NCBI GenBank assembly: GCA_025084515.1
Contig: JAJAGP010000559.1
Coordinates: 202,501 to 266,500, forward strand
DNA: 64,000 nt
Direction: 5' to 3'
DNA from: Ancistrus triradiatus
Taxonomy: Eukaryota; Chordata; Actinopteri; Siluriformes; Loricariidae
Shown: in pieces, positions 36,061 to 47,761 of the stretch
Numbering within the stretch: the stretch's first letter is position 1
Layout: each line of letters begins with the position of its first letter
Notes under the pieces: model-generated
Databases searched by the model: none
What the model was told of the DNA's origin: nothing
What the model saw: only the letters and a program-made list of their open reading frames with translations
Made by a program: the position numbers and the translations under genes

Positions 36061-38100
36061 TTACATTGTAGGGGTTTTCGAAGACCTGGTGAGAAGTAAC
36101 TGCATCTCTGCCTTGGTGTGAGAAGCCTTTTCAGCTGCCGGTACTGGTGGGCTGCTTCACCATAAAAAGTCAATTAATGATTTGGAATATGAAAGAATTT
36201 TACAGAAAAGCTTGACTCAAGCAACTGAAAATTGTTTTCTAAAGAGTAACTACCAGGTATTATTTTTCAGCAAGACTGCACTTCTGGCCACACTGCAAAG
36301 AAATGTTTGGAGAACCTGTCCTGACCTTTAAGTGTGTGTGTGTTTTTTAAATACCTCACTGTGTCTAACAAGAGGTTCTAGCTAAAGCGACAGAGTAGTA
36401 AAACTAAGAACATCAAATTCTTATTAATAATATGGAAAAATATTTTAATTGAGAATGTTTAAATAAGTCACTATTATTATGCACTTCAGATTTAACCATG
36501 TTTTTCTAATTTAATTTAACTGGAACATTTTATCTTATATGAAATTGATAATAATGCAAAAGAATGCAATAGTAGTTTTTTTGCTCACAAAAAGAAAATT
36601 TAGAATCCTGCACTACTCTGCCACACTGCAGCAGAGTGACACAGTCGAGGGCTAAGAGACATTATCAATAATGTATCAGACACATCTAGCAAATATATAT
36701 GATCCAGTCAGTATCGGTGACGATTCGATCAGTGGGTCGCTAAAAATATGTGCACTGCATCCAATAATCCAAACAAGATCCCTGATTTTACAAGGTCAAT
36801 GCCCATCTGCTAGTTATTTATATATGTGATTTTCCTGAAGTTTCTGGAAAGTTTCTGATCTGATACAAGAACAAGTCACATAGCAGACTCACTAAAATCA
36901 TACAGTAGCTTATGTAGCCAGTAAATGGTTAAGACACAAAATCCTGTGTTGACTGGATATTTGACCCTAATCAGAAATTTTCTCCACCACTAAGTATAAG
37001 AGATAGCCATAGATTCAATAAGTACAGAGTACTGACTGCAGTACACTTGTGGAAAAGTAATAGCTTACTTTATAGTACACTTTAGCAACATGGTTTGTAG
37101 CACAAGAAGAAAATGTGGGCTTATGCATTTTACTTCAAAGGTGTAAACACCTTTGATCAGAGATTGGCACAGGATGAATAATAATTTGATACTATAAGAA
37201 AAGCATAAGCTCATAGATATGAGTTATCTTAGCTTGAATTAGTGGATAATGACTCAATTAGCTTTCATTTTTGCACCAAGGAGATTTAGCAGCATAAATT
37301 AGCCTCCACTCATCGGCGAAGTGTCACAGCCAAAGGACAGCTTACAAATAAAGCGTCCATTCTCTGTCAGTAGGCAAGAGTGCAATATAGACATCCGGCC
37401 AGACTTTGTGTTTGAGCAGAACGGACCGGTGTCGCTCACGTAGTGACAGCGGAGCAGCTAAGGTCCCAGGGGGCCACAGACTGACGATGCCCTGAAAAGG
37501 TCAACTTGACACAGGCAAGCGTCCCATCGACCTGGCTTCTGTCAGGCTATTGGAAAATCAGATAAAACTTAAGGCCACTCATTGATCCTTGGACATGCTC
37601 AAATCTCTCTCTCCTCTCACATACCATTAGCAAAGCACACAAATGAAGAGAAGACAAGAGACGCAGGGTGAAGAAACAGGGAGAGAAACTTTGTAAAAGG
37701 GTGCAACTTCTAGTACAGTTTTAATAAAAAGAGAATAATTTTAAAATTTGTTTATCCTCCAAAGTATTTGTATTCCCCTGCTGTGGCGGAAAACAGTGAC
37801 ATGGAATGTAACTGAGAAGTGCTTCCTTGACAGCAAAGGAAGGATACTGATATGACAGGAGGTGTGCAGTCCAGAAACAGGAACCATGTGTCTGCTGTGC
37901 CAGGGAATTATCAGTCCTCACACCTTGACTCAACTGACTAACGCCTTCTATCCTTATGTCTACACAAGGATAAATAGCTCTGAGAAAAGAGCCAAGGTAC
38001 TTGCTTTAGGTTACTGAGGTTAAGGTTAGGGTTATGTTTGGGTGTAGTGTAGCATTAATTACCTACAATAATATTATGTCAATGGAAAGTCCCCCATGAT
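36061..38100. other. Intergenic sequence, no firm features
   Basis: A short plus-strand stretch near 36260-36320 (FFSARLHFWPHCKEMF / QQDCTSGHTAKKCLENL) recalls the QQDxAPxHTAK block of Tc1/mariner transposases, but it is isolated. Otherwise nothing recognised. Confidence 0.4.
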
Positions 38101-38109
38101 GGAAAGACA

Positions 38110-38179
<70 letters not shown>
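38110..38179 (+). repeat. (GT)n microsatellite
   Basis: About 35 GT units. Confidence 0.97.
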
Positions 38180-38183
<4 letters not shown>

Positions 38184-38301
38184 CACGCAAACTTGTGAAT
38201 TTAATTGCTAACTGTTCTTGTTCATTTTAACATTATGAAGTGTCATAATTCATATATGAAGTTAAATATATTTACACACAGTGTGTTTTGATTGCCATAT
38301 A

Positions 38302-40743
38302 TACTCCATGGACAAAAAATGTGTCACCGTGGATGTTTAAGGTTGTAGTAATTTCAGGCTCCTCCAGATGGAGTTGCACGAGGATGATCAGGCTACAAAT
38401 ACATGCAGGGTGTCAGACGGGATTCATAGATTGAGAAGAGGTGGTACAGTGTCAAGTCAAGTCAAGTCAGATCTATTTATATAGCGCGTTTTACAATGAA
38501 GCATTGTCTCAAAGCAACTTTACAAGTTTACATTATCTTCTAATATCTATGTCCAATCCCAAATTGAGCAAGCCTAGGGCAACAGTGGCAAGGAAAAACT
38601 CCCTAAGTGTTATGAGGAAGAAACCTTGGGAGGACCAAGACTCAAAAAGGGACCCAACCTCCTTGGGCGGCGTAGATGATAAATCTAAGAACGAAACTAA
38701 AGTCATGGAGTCATACTTCAAATAAAATGTGACATCGGCATTAAGTGGCCTGGGTATGATGGGGCTGGAGCTTATAACAGGGGCAGCTTGAGTGAAGCTG
38801 CAGCGGATGAACATCATGTGTGGGGCTGGAACTGGTACCGGAACACAGCTTGGAGAGAAAACAGAAAATGTAATTAGTTATTGATTAAGAGCACAGTGTC
38901 TATTAACAACCACTGATGCCATGTGTAGCAAGAGATCCGGCAGCATTAGCTATAGCAGCATAGCTAGAAAGAGGAGAACTGGAAGGTAACACAGCCAAGA
39001 GGGATCACATGAGACATTGGCAACCCCACGGGAGGCAGAAGACAGCAACCCAACATCTCTGATCACCATAAGACTCTTTGACTATGAACCCTATAAAAGC
39101 CTGCGTAAATTAGTATGTCTTTAGCCTAGACTTAAAACTTTGGAGAGTGTCTGAGTCTCGAACGAAAGTGGGAAGTTTATTCCATAGTTTAGGGGGGGCC
39201 ATGTATGAGAAAGCCTTTCCCCCGGCTGTGACTTTTTTAATTCTAGGAACTAAAAGAAGCCCTGCACCCTGCGAACGAAGTAGACGAGTTGGATTGTAAA
39301 ACTCTAAGAGTTCACTCAGATGATGTGGGGCCAGGCCATGTAGAGCTTTATAAGTTATACGAAGTATTTTGTAATCAATGCGGAATTTGATTGGTAACCA
39401 GTGTAGTGATGATAGAACAGGAGTGACATGATCAAATTTTCTAATTCAAGTTAGCACTCGGGCAGCTGCATTCTGAACTAACTGAAGTTTATTTATAGAT
39501 TTACTAGAGCATCCAGTAAATAAGGTGTTACAGTAATCCAACCTTGAGGTTATAAATGCATGAACAAGTTTCTCTGCATCATTAAAAGAGAGGATATTTC
39601 TAAGTTTAGCGATATTACGTAATTGAAAGAAAACAATTCAAGTGATGCTGCTAATGTGCACATCAAAGGAGAGATCTGAATCAAATGTAACCCCTAAGTT
39701 TTTTACAGACGGACTGGGCAGTACTGGACCGCCATCTAGGTTTAGGATAGATGTAGCCAACAAGTCTCTCACAGCCTTGGGTCCCACTAATAGAACCTCA
39801 GTTTTATCTGAGTTAAGTAAGAGAAAATTAAATAACATCCAATCTTTTATTTCCTTTACACAGTCCTCAATTTTGTTGATTGTAAGGCTGTCATTAGGTT
39901 TAGCTGATATGTACAACTGTGTATCATCTGCATAGCAGTGGAAACTAATGCCATGTTTACGAATAACTGAGCCTAGTGGCAGCATGTACAGAGAGAATAA
40001 AAGCGGGCCAAGCACTGACCCCTGAGGCACGCCATACTTCACTTTTGAGAGCTTAGACCTTAGATTATTTATATGAACAAACTGGTATCGGTCGGTTAAG
40101 TAGGATTTAAACCAAGAAAGTGCTAATCCCTTAATACCTACAGTAAAACATCATAAACTATAATGTCAAATGCTGCACTTAAATCTAACAGAACAAGAAA
40201 AGAAACACATCCCTCATGTGAGGACATTAACAAGTGATTTAGTACCCTAATTAATGCTGTTTCAGTACTATGATGGGGCCTGAAGCCAGACTGAAATGTT
40301 TCATAAATTTCATTCCTTTGGAGGTAACTGCAGAGCTGCTGATAGGTGGCTTTTTCTAAGATTTTGGACAGAAATGGTAGATTTGAAATTGGTCTATAAT
40401 TAGATATCACACAAGGGTCAAGATTGGCTTTTTTAATCAGTGGTTTGATAACGGCAGACTTAAGGGATTTGGGCACATAACCAAAGGTAAGGGATGAATT
40501 TAAAACAGTGTAGTGAATGTGTCATTTGATGTGTGGAAAATGGATCACAAAACAGATGGACCAAACGTCATAGTGTGAAGGAAGTAGCAGAATTTGCAGG
40601 TATATTGAAGTGTACGGCCATATGGCTCTACCAGCAGTGACAAAAATCCCAGTCTACAGGAAATTCTTGTCAGAATTCAAGGACCTGTTACATTCTGTTA
40701 GTTATGTTTCAAGCACAGATGACTATTTTTTGTCCAGTGAGTA
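38302..40743. mobile_element. Tc1-like element (TACTCnnTGGACAAAAAAT ends) split by a LINE
   Basis: The left end TACTCCATGGACAAAAAATG and the right end, read on the minus strand, TACTCACTGGACAAAAAATAG, form inverted repeats. After the LINE, 40505-40690 reads KEVAEFAGILKCTAIWLYQQ-like sequence in broken frames, a transposase helix-turn-helix remnant. Without the LINE the element would be about 390 bp, so it was already internally deleted. Confidence 0.65.
38451..40504 (-). pseudogene. LINE (I/Nimb-like) reverse transcriptase, 5'-truncated insertion
   Basis: A non-LTR retrotransposon on the minus strand. The tail is (TTGAC)n at 38451-38467 and the 3' UTR reaches about 39600. The RT is in two open pieces. 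40476-40138 has KPLIKKANLDPCVISNYRPISNLPFLSKILEK, FQSGFRPHHSTETALIRVLNHLL and LLDLSAAFD. 40042-39638 has YGVPQGSVLGPLLFSLYMLPLG and the catalytic YADD at 39923-39934, then LLNSDKTEVLLVGP and VKNLGVTFDSDLSF. A roughly 95-bp gap with a stop or shift separates them. A 7-bp target duplication ACAGTGT flanks it (38446-38452 and 40505-40511). The long open RT suggests a fairly recent copy. The clade is inferred from the tail and motifs. Confidence 0.85.
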
Positions 40744-41472
40744 TATTTAAGTGTGTCAACTCCGGAGTGTCTCCACAAATGATGACACAAAGACTTTACT
40801 CAGCAAGTGTGTATCCATATGTAAGCATATTATTCATCATCCACTGTGTTTTAATTTTCTTTGTGTGCCTGTGTTAACTATGTGATATCTGTTATCGTCC
40901 TCTGAGATAAACAAGTGGAAAAATAACTAGACTTGCTGACAGAAAGCCAGAAGTATCATGATTGTCACTGCCATACGGCTTCAAACAGATCCTGACCATT
41001 TTTGTCGACTGTCAATCAGCAGCTGGAAAACACTAATTTATTTGGACAGCCATTAGTGGAATTAGCTCAGTTAACATGAATTATGGTTCTTTGGCCATGT
41101 CTCTAGGTTGTTAATATATCTGGTGGGAAGTACAAGAATCTGTTGGCAATGCAAACCATATGTTGAAGAGTATTCCATGTTTATTTTATTATTTAAAAAA
41201 TTAAACAGAATAAAATAAAATAAAATAAAACACAACTACATTTAATTCTATTTAATTATATATTTTTATTGTTTTTATTATTAAAGACAATATAATATAT
41301 TTTGCAGATATCATATTAAGTGGCTAATTAGCTTGCCGTTTTTAGTGTAATATTATGCTGTTGGCCTGCAGTATGGCTTAGAGGTATTACAGGGAAAAAA
41401 GTTGTGTGGGTTATCTTATTGTACAGTGGCCCAAAAAGGCATATAAAAATCCCATAAAAAACATGGATATCA

Positions 41473-41670
41473 ACTCAAGTCAGATTTATTTATATACTGT
41501 TTTTTGTACAATGAGACATTGTCATAAAGCTACAAATATCCAGGTCCAAAGCCCTAACTGAGCATAGTGCAATAGAGGCAAGGATAACTCTCTAAATGTT
41601 TATCACAAAGAAATCTTGGGAGGACCAAGACTCAAAAAAGGACCCAATCTCCTTGGTTGAAAAAAGTAAA
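41473..41670 (-). mobile_element. LINE 3'-end fragment, same family as 38451-40504
   Basis: Diverged copy of the tail and 3' UTR: AACTCAAGTCAGATTTATTT, then GAGGCAAGGATAACTCTCTA and TCTTGGGAGGACCAAGACTC. Confidence 0.7.
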
Positions 41671-41824
41671 GGAGAGAACATATTTAAATAAAATATTATA
41701 AAGTATATATGATGATATCATGCTAAATTTTAAAGATAGTGTAACATTATGAAGAGTGAAGAGTACAATAAAGTATAATATAATATGGAATATCATGCTA
41801 TAGAATATAAGACAATAGAATATA

Positions 41825-43448
41825 TACAGTGGTTCTAGAGTTTGTGAACCCGTTAGAATTTTCTATATTTCTGCGTAAATATGACTTAAAACATTATCAG
41901 ATTTTCACACAAGTCCTAAAGGTACATAGAGAGAACACAGTTAAACAAATGAGACAAAAATATTATACATATTCATTTATTTATTGAGAAAAATTATCCA
42001 ATATTACATATCAGTTAGTGGCAAAAATATATGAACCTCTAGTGTTAGCAGTTAATTTGAAGGTGAAATTAGAGTCAGGTGTTTTCAATTAATTGGATGA
42101 CAATCAAGTGTGAGTGGGCACCCTGTTTTATTTAAAGAATAGGGATCTATCAAAGTCTGCTCTTCACAACACACGTTTGTGGAAGTGTATCATGGCACGA
42201 ACAAAGGAGATTTCTGAGGACCTTAGAAAAAAATTTGTTGATGCTCATTGGGCTGAAAAAGGTTACGAAACCATCTCTAAAAAGTTCGGACTCCACCAAT
42301 CCACAGTCAGACAGATTGTGTACAAATGGAGGAATTTAAATCCACTGTTACCCTCCCCAGGAGTGGTCGACCAACAAAGATCACTTCAACAACAAGGCGT
42401 GTAATAGTTGGTGAGGTCACAAAGGACCCCAGGGTAACTTCTAAGCAACTGAAGGCCTCTCTCACATTGGCTACAGTTAATGTTCATGAGTCCACCACCA
42501 GAAGAACACTGAACAACAATGGTGTGCATGGCAGGTTTGCAAGGAGAAAGCCACTGCTCTCCAAAAAGAACATTGCTGCTCATCTGCAGTTTGCTAAAGA
42601 TCACGTGGACAAGCCAGAAGGCTATTGGAAGAAAGTTTTGTGGACGGATGAGACCAAAATAGTTTGTGTTTTTGGTTGAAAATAAAAGTGTTATGTTTGG
42701 AGAAAGGAAAACACTGCAAAATTTATGCAATCCAGCATAAGAACCTTATCCCATCTGTGAAACATGGTGGTGGTAGTATCATGATTTGGGCCTGTTTTGC
42801 TGCATCTGGGCCAGGACGGCTTGCCATCATTGATGGAACAATGAATTCTGAATTATATCAGAGAATTCTAAAGGAAAATGTCAGGACATCTGTCCATGAA
42901 CTGAATCTCAAGAGAAGGTGGGTCATGCAGCAAGACAACGACCCTAAGCACAGAAGTCATTCTACCAAAGAATGGTTAAAGAAGAATAAAGTTAATGTTT
43001 TGGAATGGCCAAGTCAAAGTCCTGATCTTAATCCAATCGAAATGTTGTGGAAGGACCTGAAGCGAGCAGTTAATGTGTTGAAACCCACCAACATCCCAGA
43101 GCTGAAGCTGTTCTGTACGGAGGAATGGGCTAAAATTCCTCCAAGCCGGTGTGCAGGACTGATCAACAGTTACAGGCAACGTTTAGCTGCTGTTATTGCT
43201 GCACAGGGGGGTTACACCAGATACTGAAAGCAAAGGTTCACATACTTTTGACACTCAGTAATATGTAATATTGGATCATTTTCCTCAATAAATAAATAAC
43301 CAAGTATAATTTTTTCTCTCATTTGTTTAACTGGGTTCTCTTTATGTACTTTTAGGACTTGTGTGAAAATCTGATTATGTTTTAGATCATATTTATGCAA
43401 AAATATAGAACATTCTGAAGGGTTTGCAAACTTTCAAGCACCACTGTA
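41825..43448 (+). mobile_element. Tc1-like transposon, family 1, best-preserved full-length copy
   Basis: TACAGTGGTTCTAGAG at the left and TTTCAAGCACCACTGTA at the right; 1,624 bp, with long inverted repeats on both sides of the transposase. It is the most complete family 1 copy in the window and a suitable reference for the shorter ones. Confidence 0.92.
42192..43227 (+). pseudogene. Tc1 transposase, family 1, nearly complete with two frame breaks
   Basis: Cut-and-paste DDE transposase. It opens MARTKEISEDLRKKFVDAHWAEKGYETISKKFGLHQSTVRQIVYKW (paired HTH domain). A one-base loss near 42333 shifts frame. The second piece (to 42679) has PRSGRPTKITSTTRR and WTDETK with the first catalytic Asp. 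A second break near 42665, where FGL.. becomes VCVFG-stop, leads to the third piece. That piece carries HGGGSIMIWACFAASGPG, QQDNDPKH (second Asp) and SQSPDLNPIEMLW (Glu), and ends AAVIAAQGGYTRY. All three catalytic residues are present but not in one frame. Confidence 0.9.
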
Positions 43449-44680
43449 ATGACCTAAATATTAACTTCATGTAGAGTGTATTATTGGTATTACACAGTCC
43501 AGTAAACAGCCACTGTAGGTTCTTGTGTCCTCAATTTTTGAGGACAGATCAGAAATGGATTTGTAGGGGAGGTATAAAAATATTGAAGTGTCATATTGAG
43601 ATTCTCTATAGTCTCCAGGACTACCCATTGTACTGCTACTGTTTGTCTATGGTGATACGAACCTTTATGCTTATGTGTCAGTAGTGAGTGTAGATGAAAC
43701 AACACACAGATCAGTGAGAGCGGGTGTTAACCAAGTTACACAATATAGTGTAGACTGTATATTTAGACTATACTGTAAAGTAAATAAAAATTATTATTGT
43801 TACTTTTATTTAGTAGTAACAGTCAGCAGTGATCAGGAAACAAATGTTAATCAGCAGGGTCTCTGGAATGGCCTCTGTTATAACCTACACTATGTCAAAT
43901 CGGAATGATCTGCGTCTATATGCGGTAAGTCCTTGTTCCTGATTGTTACAAATGGAGTCGTGTTTGGTTGCAATGGTCGGATAAGCTAAGCTGCAATTAT
44001 CTGTTTGTCTATTCTTGGAAAAAGAAGCCTTACTTTCACACGCGTACTGGACAGACGCTTCATATTTAACTACCCGTGCTTTTTGTTTAGAGTCGTTCTG
44101 TGTGCTGTGATGACACCTAGCGGTCAGTAACGAAAACGAAGGTGTAGAAACGTGAGTCATAGGTATTCGAATAGAATATGAATTTTAATATTCGTAGAAT
44201 TCCGGGTTTTAAAGATAGGCTGACCCAGCCAGGACCCATTTGTTTGCACAGCATCATAGCAAAGACTGTGGCATACAATCATACTGCATACTACCTCAGT
44301 ACTGTATTGCATCCTACTTTTGGCAGCAGTACGCAGTACAGACAGTATGAGAGAATTGTCATTTGGTGAATACACTGCCATGACTACCAAATGGTGGTCA
44401 TTATGGTCATGCGCAGTCTATTGCCTTGTCAAACCCGCTACATACAATTTAGTATACATCCAATTCAGCCAATCAGTCGTAGGGGAACAACTGGGTACAA
44501 TACATAGACCTGTTAAACACTAAATAGATTAAGCGGGCGTTACCCTGCCATGGGTGAGAAATGAAGAATAAATTAACATGCTAACATAACTGATGTCTTT
44601 GCTAGTTTAATTAATGTCTTTGCTTTAGCGGACTAATATGTACTTTTGGTAGATTACTGATAAGTGCCTATAAAATACAT
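43449..44680. other. Intergenic sequence without recognised features
   Basis: No repeat family, exon or RNA gene recognised. Several short open frames on both strands have no family resemblance. Confidence 0.45.
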
Positions 44681-44682
44681 AG

Positions 44683-44900
44683 CTAGGACAGCGCTGTCGC
44701 TCGGTGGATAGCACCGTGACCTCAATGCAAGAAGATCCTGGGTTTGATCCCAGGTTGAGTGACCTGGGTCCTCTCTGTGTGGAGTTTCAATGTCCTCCCC
44801 ATCTCTGAGTGGGTTTACTCTGGGTAATTCAGTTTTATCCCACAGTCCAAAGACATGCACTAGGTTAACTGATTACACTAAATTGGCCCAACCTGAGTGT
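44683..44900 (+). repeat. tRNA-derived SINE (DANA-like blocks)
   Basis: GCTCGGTGGATAGCACCGTG (A-box region) and GGTTTGATCCCAGG (B box) are followed by GACCTGGGTCCTCTCTGTGTGGAG, GTGGGTTTACTCTGGG and CCACAGTCCAAAGACATGCA. These are the body blocks of a widespread fish SINE. It ends in a GT-rich microsatellite. Confidence 0.75.
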
Positions 44901-44906
44901 GTGAGT

Positions 44907-44999
<93 letters not shown>

Positions 45000-45021
45000 G
45001 AGAGATATCTATAGAGATATA

Positions 45022-45058
<37 letters not shown>
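44895..45058 (+). repeat. Compound (GT)n-(TA)n microsatellite
   Basis: A (GT)n array to about 44977 passes directly into (TA)n with AGAGATATCTATAGAGAT interruptions. It sits at the tail of the SINE. Confidence 0.95.
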
Positions 45059-45060
<2 letters not shown>

Positions 45061-45376
45061 CTTATACTATACATATATTATATATATATTATTATATTAT
45101 ATTATATTATACATATATCCAGTGGAGGAAATAATTATTTGATCCCTCGCTTATTTTGTAAGTTTGCCCACTGACAAAGAAATGTAATTTTAATGGTAGG
45201 TTTATTTTAACAGTGAGAGATAGAATATCAAAAAGAAAATCCAGACAATCACATTATATAAAATATATAAATTGATTTGCATTTCATTGAGTGAAATAAG
45301 TATTTGATCCCCTCGTTGAACCATTACGAGTCCTGGCTCCCATAGCCCGGTTAGATACTCCTAATTTCAACTCAAT

Positions 45377-45551
45377 TTGGGACTGTGGTAGCCTAGCGGT
45401 TAAGGTACTGGACTCTGGACCAGAAGGTACAGGGTTCAAATCCCACCTCTGCCAAGCTGCCACTGTTAACCCAAAATTGCTTGGATTGTAAGACTGTATC
45501 AAATTGTAAGTCGCTCTGGATAAGGGCGTCTGCTAAATGCTGTAAATGTAA
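45377..45551 (+). repeat. tRNA-derived SINE inserted in Tc1 family 3
   Basis: GTGGTAGCCTAGCGGTTAAG (A box) and GGGTTCAAATCCCACC (B box) start it; TAAGTCGCTCTGGATAAGGG and GCGTCTGCTAAATGCTG end it. The uninterrupted Tc1 leader continues on both sides. A diverged reverse copy is at 49336-49543 and a degraded copy at 51866-52012. Confidence 0.85.
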
Positions 45552-45637
45552 ATTCACCCGCATTAAAGACACCTGTCTCGACTTGTCACCTGTATAAAAG
45601 ACACCTGTCCAATCAATCAAACTCCACCCTCTCCACC

Positions 45638-46615
45638 ATGGGGAAGACCAAAGAGTTGTCTAAGGATGTCAGGGCTGGAATGGGCTACAAAACCATAAGC
45701 AGGAAGCTGGGTGAGAAGGAGACAACTGTTGGTGCAATTGTTAGAAAATGGAAGAAACACAAAATGACCATCGATCAACCTCGGTCTGGGGCTCCACGCA
45801 AGATCTCACCTCGTGGGGTATTAACGATCATGGGACAGGTGAGACATCAGCCTACAACTACACGGAAAGAGCTTGTTAATGATCTCAAGGCAGCTGGGAC
45901 CACAGTCACCAAGAAAAACATTGGTAACACACCACACTATAATGGATTAAAATCCTGCAGTGCCCGCAAGGTCCCCTGCTCAAGAAGGTACATGTGCAGG
46001 CCCATCTGAAGTTTGCCAATGAACACCTGAATGATTCAGAAAGTGCTTGGTCAGAGACTAAAATTGAGCTCTTTTTCATCAACTCAACTCGCCGTGTTTG
46101 GAGGAAGAGAAATGCTGACTATGACCCCAAGAACACCATCCCCTCTGTCAAGCATGGAGGTGGAAACATTATGCTTTGGGATTGTTTCTCTACTAAGGGC
46201 ACAAGACAACTTCATGCATCAACAGGGGATGGACAGGGCCATGTACCATAAAATCCTGAGTGAAATCCTCCTTCCCTCCGACAGGAGACTGAAAATGGGT
46301 CGTGGATGGGTCTTCCAGCATGACAATGACCCAAAACATACAGCCAAGGCAACAAAGGAGTGGCTCAAGAAGAATCACATTAAGGTCATGGAGTGGCCTA
46401 GCCAGTCTCCGGACCTTAATCCCATAGAAAACCTGTGGAGGGAGCTGAAGATTCAAGTTGCCAAGCAACAGCCACAAAACCTTAATGCTTTAGAGATTAT
46501 CTGCAAAGAGGAGTGGACCAAAATTCCTCCTCATATGTGCAAAAACCTGGTCATCAACTACAAGAAACGTCGGACCTCTGTCCTTGCCAACAAGGGTTTT
46601 GGCAAGAAGTACTGT
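45638..46615 (+). pseudogene. Tc1 transposase, family 3, disrupted and missing the first catalytic Asp
   Basis: It starts MGKTKELSKDVRAGMGYKTISRKLGEKETTVGAIVRKWKKHK, where about seven residues are missing after KDVR. PRSGAPRKISPRGV follows. A frame change occurs near 45975-46000. In the next piece the usual WSDETKIELF reads WSETKIELF, so the Asp codon is gone along with preceding residues. A further shift near 46210 precedes MYHKILSEILLPS, FQHDNDPKHTAKATKEWLKK (second Asp) and SQSPDLNPIENLW (Glu), to KGFGKKY. It cannot be active. Confidence 0.88.
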
Positions 46616-46854
46616 CTTGTTTTGCTAGGGGATCAAAAACTTATTTCACTCAATGAAATGCAAATCAATTTATACATTTTATACAATAGATTTTCTGGAT
46701 TTTCTTTTCAATATTCTATCTCTCACTGTTAAACTAAAACTACCATTAAAATTATAGATTGTTCATTTCTTTGTCAGTGGGCAAACTTGCAAAATCAGTG
46801 AGGAATCAAATAATTATTTCCCCCACTGTATATATATATATATATATATATATT

Positions 46855-47760
46855 CATTCATTCTTCCCTTAACACAGATCAGTCGTCCTGTCCAGTTTGC
46901 AGAAAACCAGCCCCAAAGCATGAGGTGAGGTTTCCACCCCCATGCTTCACAGTAGGTATGGTGTTCTTAGGATGTGACTCAGCATCCTTTTTTCTCCAGT
47001 TGAGTTTTTACCAAAAAGTTCTATTTTGGCTTCATTTGACCACATGATATTCTCCCAATCCTCTTCTGGATCATCCATATTCTTTCTGGCAAACTTCAGA
47101 TGGGCCTGGACATGTACTGGCTTAAGCAGGGGGACACGCCTGGCACTGCAGGATCTGAGTCCCTCTCTGCGTAGTGTGTTACTGATGGTAGCCTTTGTTA
47201 CTTTGGTCCCAGCTCTCTGCAGGTCATTCATCAGGTCCCTCTGTGTAGTTCTGGGATTGCTCACCATTCTCATGATCATTTTGACCCCATGGGATGAGAT
47301 CTTGCGTGGGGCCCCAGATCGAGGGAGATTATCAGTGGTCTTGTATGTCTTCCATTTTCTTACAATTGCTCCCACAAATTTATTTACACCAACCTGCTTA
47401 CCTATTGTAGATTCACACTGGTGCAGGTCTATAATTTTCTTCCTGGTGTCCTTCGACAGCTCTTTGGTCTTGGCCATGGTTGAGTTTGGAGTCTGACTGT
47501 GTGAGGTTGTGGACAGGTGTCTTTTATACAGATAACGAGGTCAAACTGGTGCCATTAATACAGGTAACGAGTGGAGGACAGAAGAGCTTCTTAAAGAAGT
47601 TGTTACAGGTCTGTGAGAGCCAGAAATTTTGCTTGTTTGTGGGTGACCAAATACTTATTTTCCACCAGGATTTACAATTAAATTGTTTAAAACCCTACAA
47701 TGTGATTTTCTGGATTTTTTTTTCTTCTCATTTTGTCTCTCATAGTTGAAGTGTACCTAT
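46855..47760 (-). mobile_element. Tc1-like transposon, family 2, 3'-truncated
   Basis: It is oriented minus. The 5' side (47480-47760) has the leader and inner terminal repeat, ending at GAAGTGTACCTAT without the outer terminus. The element stops at 46855 against the (TA)n that follows family 3, so the C-terminal third is missing. Confidence 0.82.
46947..47477 (-). pseudogene. Tc1 transposase, family 2, N-terminal two thirds
   Basis: A 176-codon open piece: MAKTKELSKDTRKKIIDLHQ, then a short loss around CESTIGKQVGVNKFVGAIVRKWKTYK (HTH), PRSGAPRKISSHGV, TKATISNTLRREGLRSCSARRVPLLKPVHVQAHLKF, and the first catalytic block as WSNEAKIELFGKNSTG. The Asp is replaced by Asn. The second Asp and Glu blocks lie beyond the truncation. 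Confidence 0.85.
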
Positions 47761-47761
47761 C

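Larger units (their letters stand above)
45117..46831 (+). mobile_element. Tc1-like transposon, family 3 (AATAATTATTTGATCCC ends)
   Basis: Left end CCAGTGGAGGAAATAATTA; right end TAATTATTTCCCCCACTGTA. Inner terminal repeats (AATAAGTATTTGATCCCC and GGATCAAAAACTTATTTCACTC) are also present. The 5' leader is interrupted by a SINE at 45377-45551. Confidence 0.88.

Noticed and set aside
44683..44760. Possible tRNA gene
   Set aside because: Has A- and B-box-like sequence but no cloverleaf that I can draw; it continues into known SINE body blocks.
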